Shown: in pieces, positions 61,388-64,000 of the stretch
Layout of the letters: each line of letters opens with the position of its first letter
How positions within the stretch are numbered: position 1 is the stretch's first letter
DNA from: Tricholomella constricta
Taxonomy: Eukaryota > Basidiomycota > Agaricomycetes > Agaricales > Lyophyllaceae
Assembly (NCBI GenBank): GCA_013368375.1
Contig: JAACJP010000020.1
Span: forward strand, 186,001-250,000
Direction: 5' to 3'
DNA: 64,000 nt
Translations under genes and position numbers: made by a program
Notes under the pieces: generated by a model
What the model was told of the DNA's origin: nothing
Seen by the model: only the letters and a program-made list of their open reading frames with translations
The model's database searches: none

Positions 61388-64000
61388 ATGGATCCAACCC
61401 GAGCGCCACCGAGCGCTACCAGCGCTGAAAACACACCAACGATACAATCTATCGTCGATCCGCCAGTACCGCGACCTCCTATAGCCTATGTGCCGCCTCA
61501 ACGTCGTTCGGACGAAGTCGGGCAAGGTGTAGCAGCAGCAGAGGGACCAACAGCGGTAAGTAGCCTGGAGCTACTATCAATGCACGCCACAGAGCGCCCA
61601 GCCGCAAGGTTAGGCACTCTGGGGGTCGAAACTGCTGAAGATGCGAGTCTTAGACATGCATCGGACGATGGCCCCGTACGATTGGCTCTGCAACAAGCGT
61701 ACGCCGCGTACGCCGCCTCCCCGGCCCCCACTGCTGCACCACAGTCTTCGGTACAAGCCCCGGTACACGCCAACACGGATAACCAGTCGGTTACGAGTGC
61801 GTACCTTCGACGACGGGCGTTATCGCCTGTCAGCTCGACGGCAGAATCGGACAACGGGACCCTGAACATCTTCAGGTTCTCGCCCCTCCTCAAGCGCCAG
61901 GTGCACCTCTACTGGTCAGAATACCAGTCGATGGTCCCAGACGCTAGTCGACGTACTCAGATGAATGAGAACGCGCTAGGCTCCGCCTACGTACACTGTG
62001 CGATCATGGACACGGAGCCTGATACGAACAGTATCGAATTTGTAAAGCTAGTTATCGAAGGCATTCGCTTCGAAATAGATAACTATCCTATGGCCACTGT
62101 CTTGGAAGCATCGAGGTCTTCGACACCGAAAGCTCCGCAAGTAACAGTAGGAACGACACAAGCAGCCGACAGCATCGGCCCTGTGCTCACCACGCCTGTA
62201 AAAATCGAGGATCGTGTGGATGAAACACACGACGGCGTCAAACCGATTGAGGAAAGGCCTGCGCCTGCTCAAACACTACGGTTCACGACTGAGACATCAC
62301 CGCCTGTGATACAAGTCCCTGGGAATGCATCCCGTCGATACCCAATGGCAGACTCGTGGGCAGACAGAGTCGCCCTCCAGCGCGAGCGGGATCGAGACTT
62401 GCAGCAACAGGGTCATTCGGTTTACGATGACCAGGGAGTGATCTTTATCGGACGTCAGCCCGTCGACCAAATGAAGAGCATTTATTTCGAGTCGATTGGA
62501 CAACCTCACGAACAGGATAATAATGTGCAGAGTGCCCCCTACGATGAGCACCTGCAGGGACGTGATCAACAGCAAACATTTGCTAGAGATCGACCTCCTC
62601 ATGAGACTCCCGTAGTTCGTACGCATTTTACAAATGCTCGCGGACGCGGTAGGGGAATGAGCATCGTGAACCCTATATCCCGAAACCCAGGTAGATCAAG
62701 TGAAACCCCTGGGCGTGGGTTCTCGATGCCTCCGCAAGTGCGGTCAACTTCCCGAAACCCTGGAGTCGCTGAAGCCGTGGAACAACACCGAGATTCTATG
62801 CATGTACGCTTGAAAGCGCTGCTAGAAGAACAACTCGGTACACGCCTGCAACTTCCCGAGGGTAGTAAATTGAGGCGATCTGACGCGTCCAAAACTATAA
62901 CTCCATACGCTGGAGGAACCAAGTTTAGCGACCTTGAAAGGTGGCTAACGGACGTGTGCGTTCATTTAGCCGCATGCCAGTATGGTGGCGACGAACGCGA
63001 CCGTGAACGCGTGCTCGTTGTACCAGAGTTTCTCAGAGGAGAAGCTAAGACATGGTACCAGCGCCACGTCGTTCATGTAAACCGTCGTCAACGCCATTGG
63101 ACGTTTGAAGACGTCATTCTTGGATTGTATGATCGCTTTGTACAGCCGTCAACAATGCAGGATGCACGAGAGGACTTCTACGATGCTACTTATAATGAGA
63201 GCATCGGAGTTCAAGGGTTTTATGACGAGCTCATGGACCACGCACAAAATATGGCTGTGTTCCCAGACGAATACACCGTGCGTGATACCTTCCTGGAAGG
63301 TATACCCAAAGATATGCTCGTCGCCCTAATTAAGGAAGGTGGATTGTCACCTGAGATAAATACAGTCGATGAGTTTGTCTCCGAGGCGAAGGCGTATGAG
63401 TCTGCCTCTAAGACAGCTGCGCACTACCTTGCTCGAAACTCACGCCGTCGTTCGCGCCGGAATCCCGAAGTAACATCTTCGAGGCCCCGCGGAGGTGGGC
63501 GAATCGGTACCACTTTCATTCGCAAGTCCGCCTTAGCAGGAGGACTACACGCGAGAGTGGTGGCTACGCCACTGCGTGGACGAGGAGGAAAGGTGGGAGT
63601 GCAAGCACGCCCCGACCCGAACTCGGGTGCGCCACCCAATAGACAGTTGGAACGGCCCCAACTGCATTCATCTCCGACACCGAATCCGTCACCAGCGGCA
63701 GATGTCATCTGCTACAAATGCGGAAAGAAAGGTCATTACTCGAGAGAATGTAAACAGAAACCGTACCCCGTGCGTGCTCAGATACGAGCAGCTCGGACCG
63801 CAGTTGATGAAGAGGACGATGATTCGGAAATGGATCAGGAGAATGAGGCTGATGACGAGAGTGGACATACCTCTGCTAATGAAGCGGATAATCCACCTGA
63901 GTCGTTGGTAGACAGCGACAGCGATGAACTCATTGAGGTCGATGTCTATGATAATGACTACTACTCCCGAGACAACGAGACTGAAGTCCTGAGGGCGATA
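61388..64000 (+). CDS. Element C Gag protein (runs off the window)
   Basis: 871 codons are open from ATG at 61388 to the window end with no stop. The N-terminal about 470 residues are low complexity, with acidic, Gln- and Arg-rich stretches. A Retrotrans_gag capsid domain follows (about residues 515-680, with ITPYAGGTKFSDLERWL, EFLRGEAKTWYQ and YDELMDHAQNMAVF). A basic Arg-rich linker precedes a CCHC knuckle near residue 775 (CYKCGKKGHYSREC). An acidic tail continues to the window edge. It may be Gag alone or a Gag-Pol fusion. The uninterrupted frame suggests a young copy. Confidence 0.9.
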   Translation, partial: MDPTRAPPSATSAENTPTIQSIVDPPVPRPPIAYVPPQRRSDEVGQGVAAAEGPTAVSSLELLSMHATERPAARLGTLGVETAEDASLRHASDDGPVRLALQQAYAAYAASPAPTAAPQSSVQAPVHANTDNQSVTSAYLRRRALSPVSSTAESDNGTLNIFRFSPLLKRQVHLYWSEYQSMVPDASRRTQMNENALGSAYVHCAIMDTEPDTNSIEFVKLVIEGIRFEIDNYPMATVLEASRSSTPKAPQVTVGTTQAADSIGPVLTTPVKIEDRVDETHDGVKPIEERPAPAQTLRFTTETSPPVIQVPGNASRRYPMADSWADRVALQRERDRDLQQQGHSVYDDQGVIFIGRQPVDQMKSIYFESIGQPHEQDNNVQSAPYDEHLQGRDQQQTFARDRPPHETPVVRTHFTNARGRGRGMSIVNPISRNPGRSSETPGRGFSMPPQVRSTSRNPGVAEAVEQHRDSMHVRLKALLEEQLGTRLQLPEGSKLRRSDASKTITPYAGGTKFSDLERWLTDVCVHLAACQYGGDERDRERVLVVPEFLRGEAKTWYQRHVVHVNRRQRHWTFEDVILGLYDRFVQPSTMQDAREDFYDATYNESIGVQGFYDELMDHAQNMAVFPDEYTVRDTFLEGIPKDMLVALIKEGGLSPEINTVDEFVSEAKAYESASKTAAHYLARNSRRRSRRNPEVTSSRPRGGGRIGTTFIRKSALAGGLHARVVATPLRGRGGKVGVQARPDPNSGAPPNRQLERPQLHSSPTPNPSPAADVICYKCGKKGHYSRECKQKPYPVRAQIRAARTAVDEEDDDSEMDQENEADDESGHTSANEADNPPESLVDSDSDELIEVDVYDNDYYSRDNETEVLRAI

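Overview
The window is nuclear DNA of a filamentous basidiomycete, most likely an Agaricomycete. Its genes are split by many short GT-AG introns (mostly 45-70 nt). The proteins are typical fungal housekeeping proteins (Scd6, adenylosuccinate synthase, Cox16, Atp18, Vps11, Vps28, Pmt2, fibrillarin, eIF4A, Rab, Atp15). Lineage-specific families (G-domain GTPases, MCT-type MFS permeases) and nested Ty3-like LTR retrotransposons also fit. Gene models were built by hand from reading frame, splice signals and phase; where I give exon lists the phases add up exactly.

Layout. 1-6.8 kb: transposon-littered flank with two solo LTRs that keep their target-site duplications and a 5'-truncated LINE. 7.3-31.9 kb: dense housekeeping block: SCD6 (-), a Q-rich basic protein (+), ADE12 (-), COX16 (+), ATP18 (-), VPS11 (+), a coiled-coil protein (+), a C2-like/GTPase protein (-), VPS28 (-), an orphan acidic protein (+), PMT2 (-) and NOP1 (-). 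33.3-38.2 kb: two tandem MCT-type permeases (+). 38.2-41.7 kb: mostly unassigned. 41.7-47.2 kb: eIF4A (+), a dual-specificity phosphatase (+), a Rab GTPase (-) and ATP15 (+). 48.4-52.5 kb: a second G-domain GTPase whose 3' end runs into a 127-129 bp tandem array inside AT-richer DNA. 52.6-64.0 kb: a retrotransposon nest in which element C is inserted in element B, which is inserted in element A.

The adjacent genes do not form a pathway. Three are mitochondrial OXPHOS or assembly genes (COX16, ATP18, ATP15) and three act in endosomal traffic (VPS11, VPS28, Rab), interspersed as is normal in fungi.

The most notable observations are in element B. It has a 12-nt self-complementary primer site, which suggests Tf1-type self-priming, and a GGGTTTT slippery heptamer touching the gag stop, which suggests -1 frameshifting into pol. 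Other points are the tandem array that begins in the predicted last exon of a GTPase and carries splice-like signals, three probable GC-AG introns, tiny start-codon exons in several housekeeping genes, and a Rab with Thr in place of the catalytic Gln.
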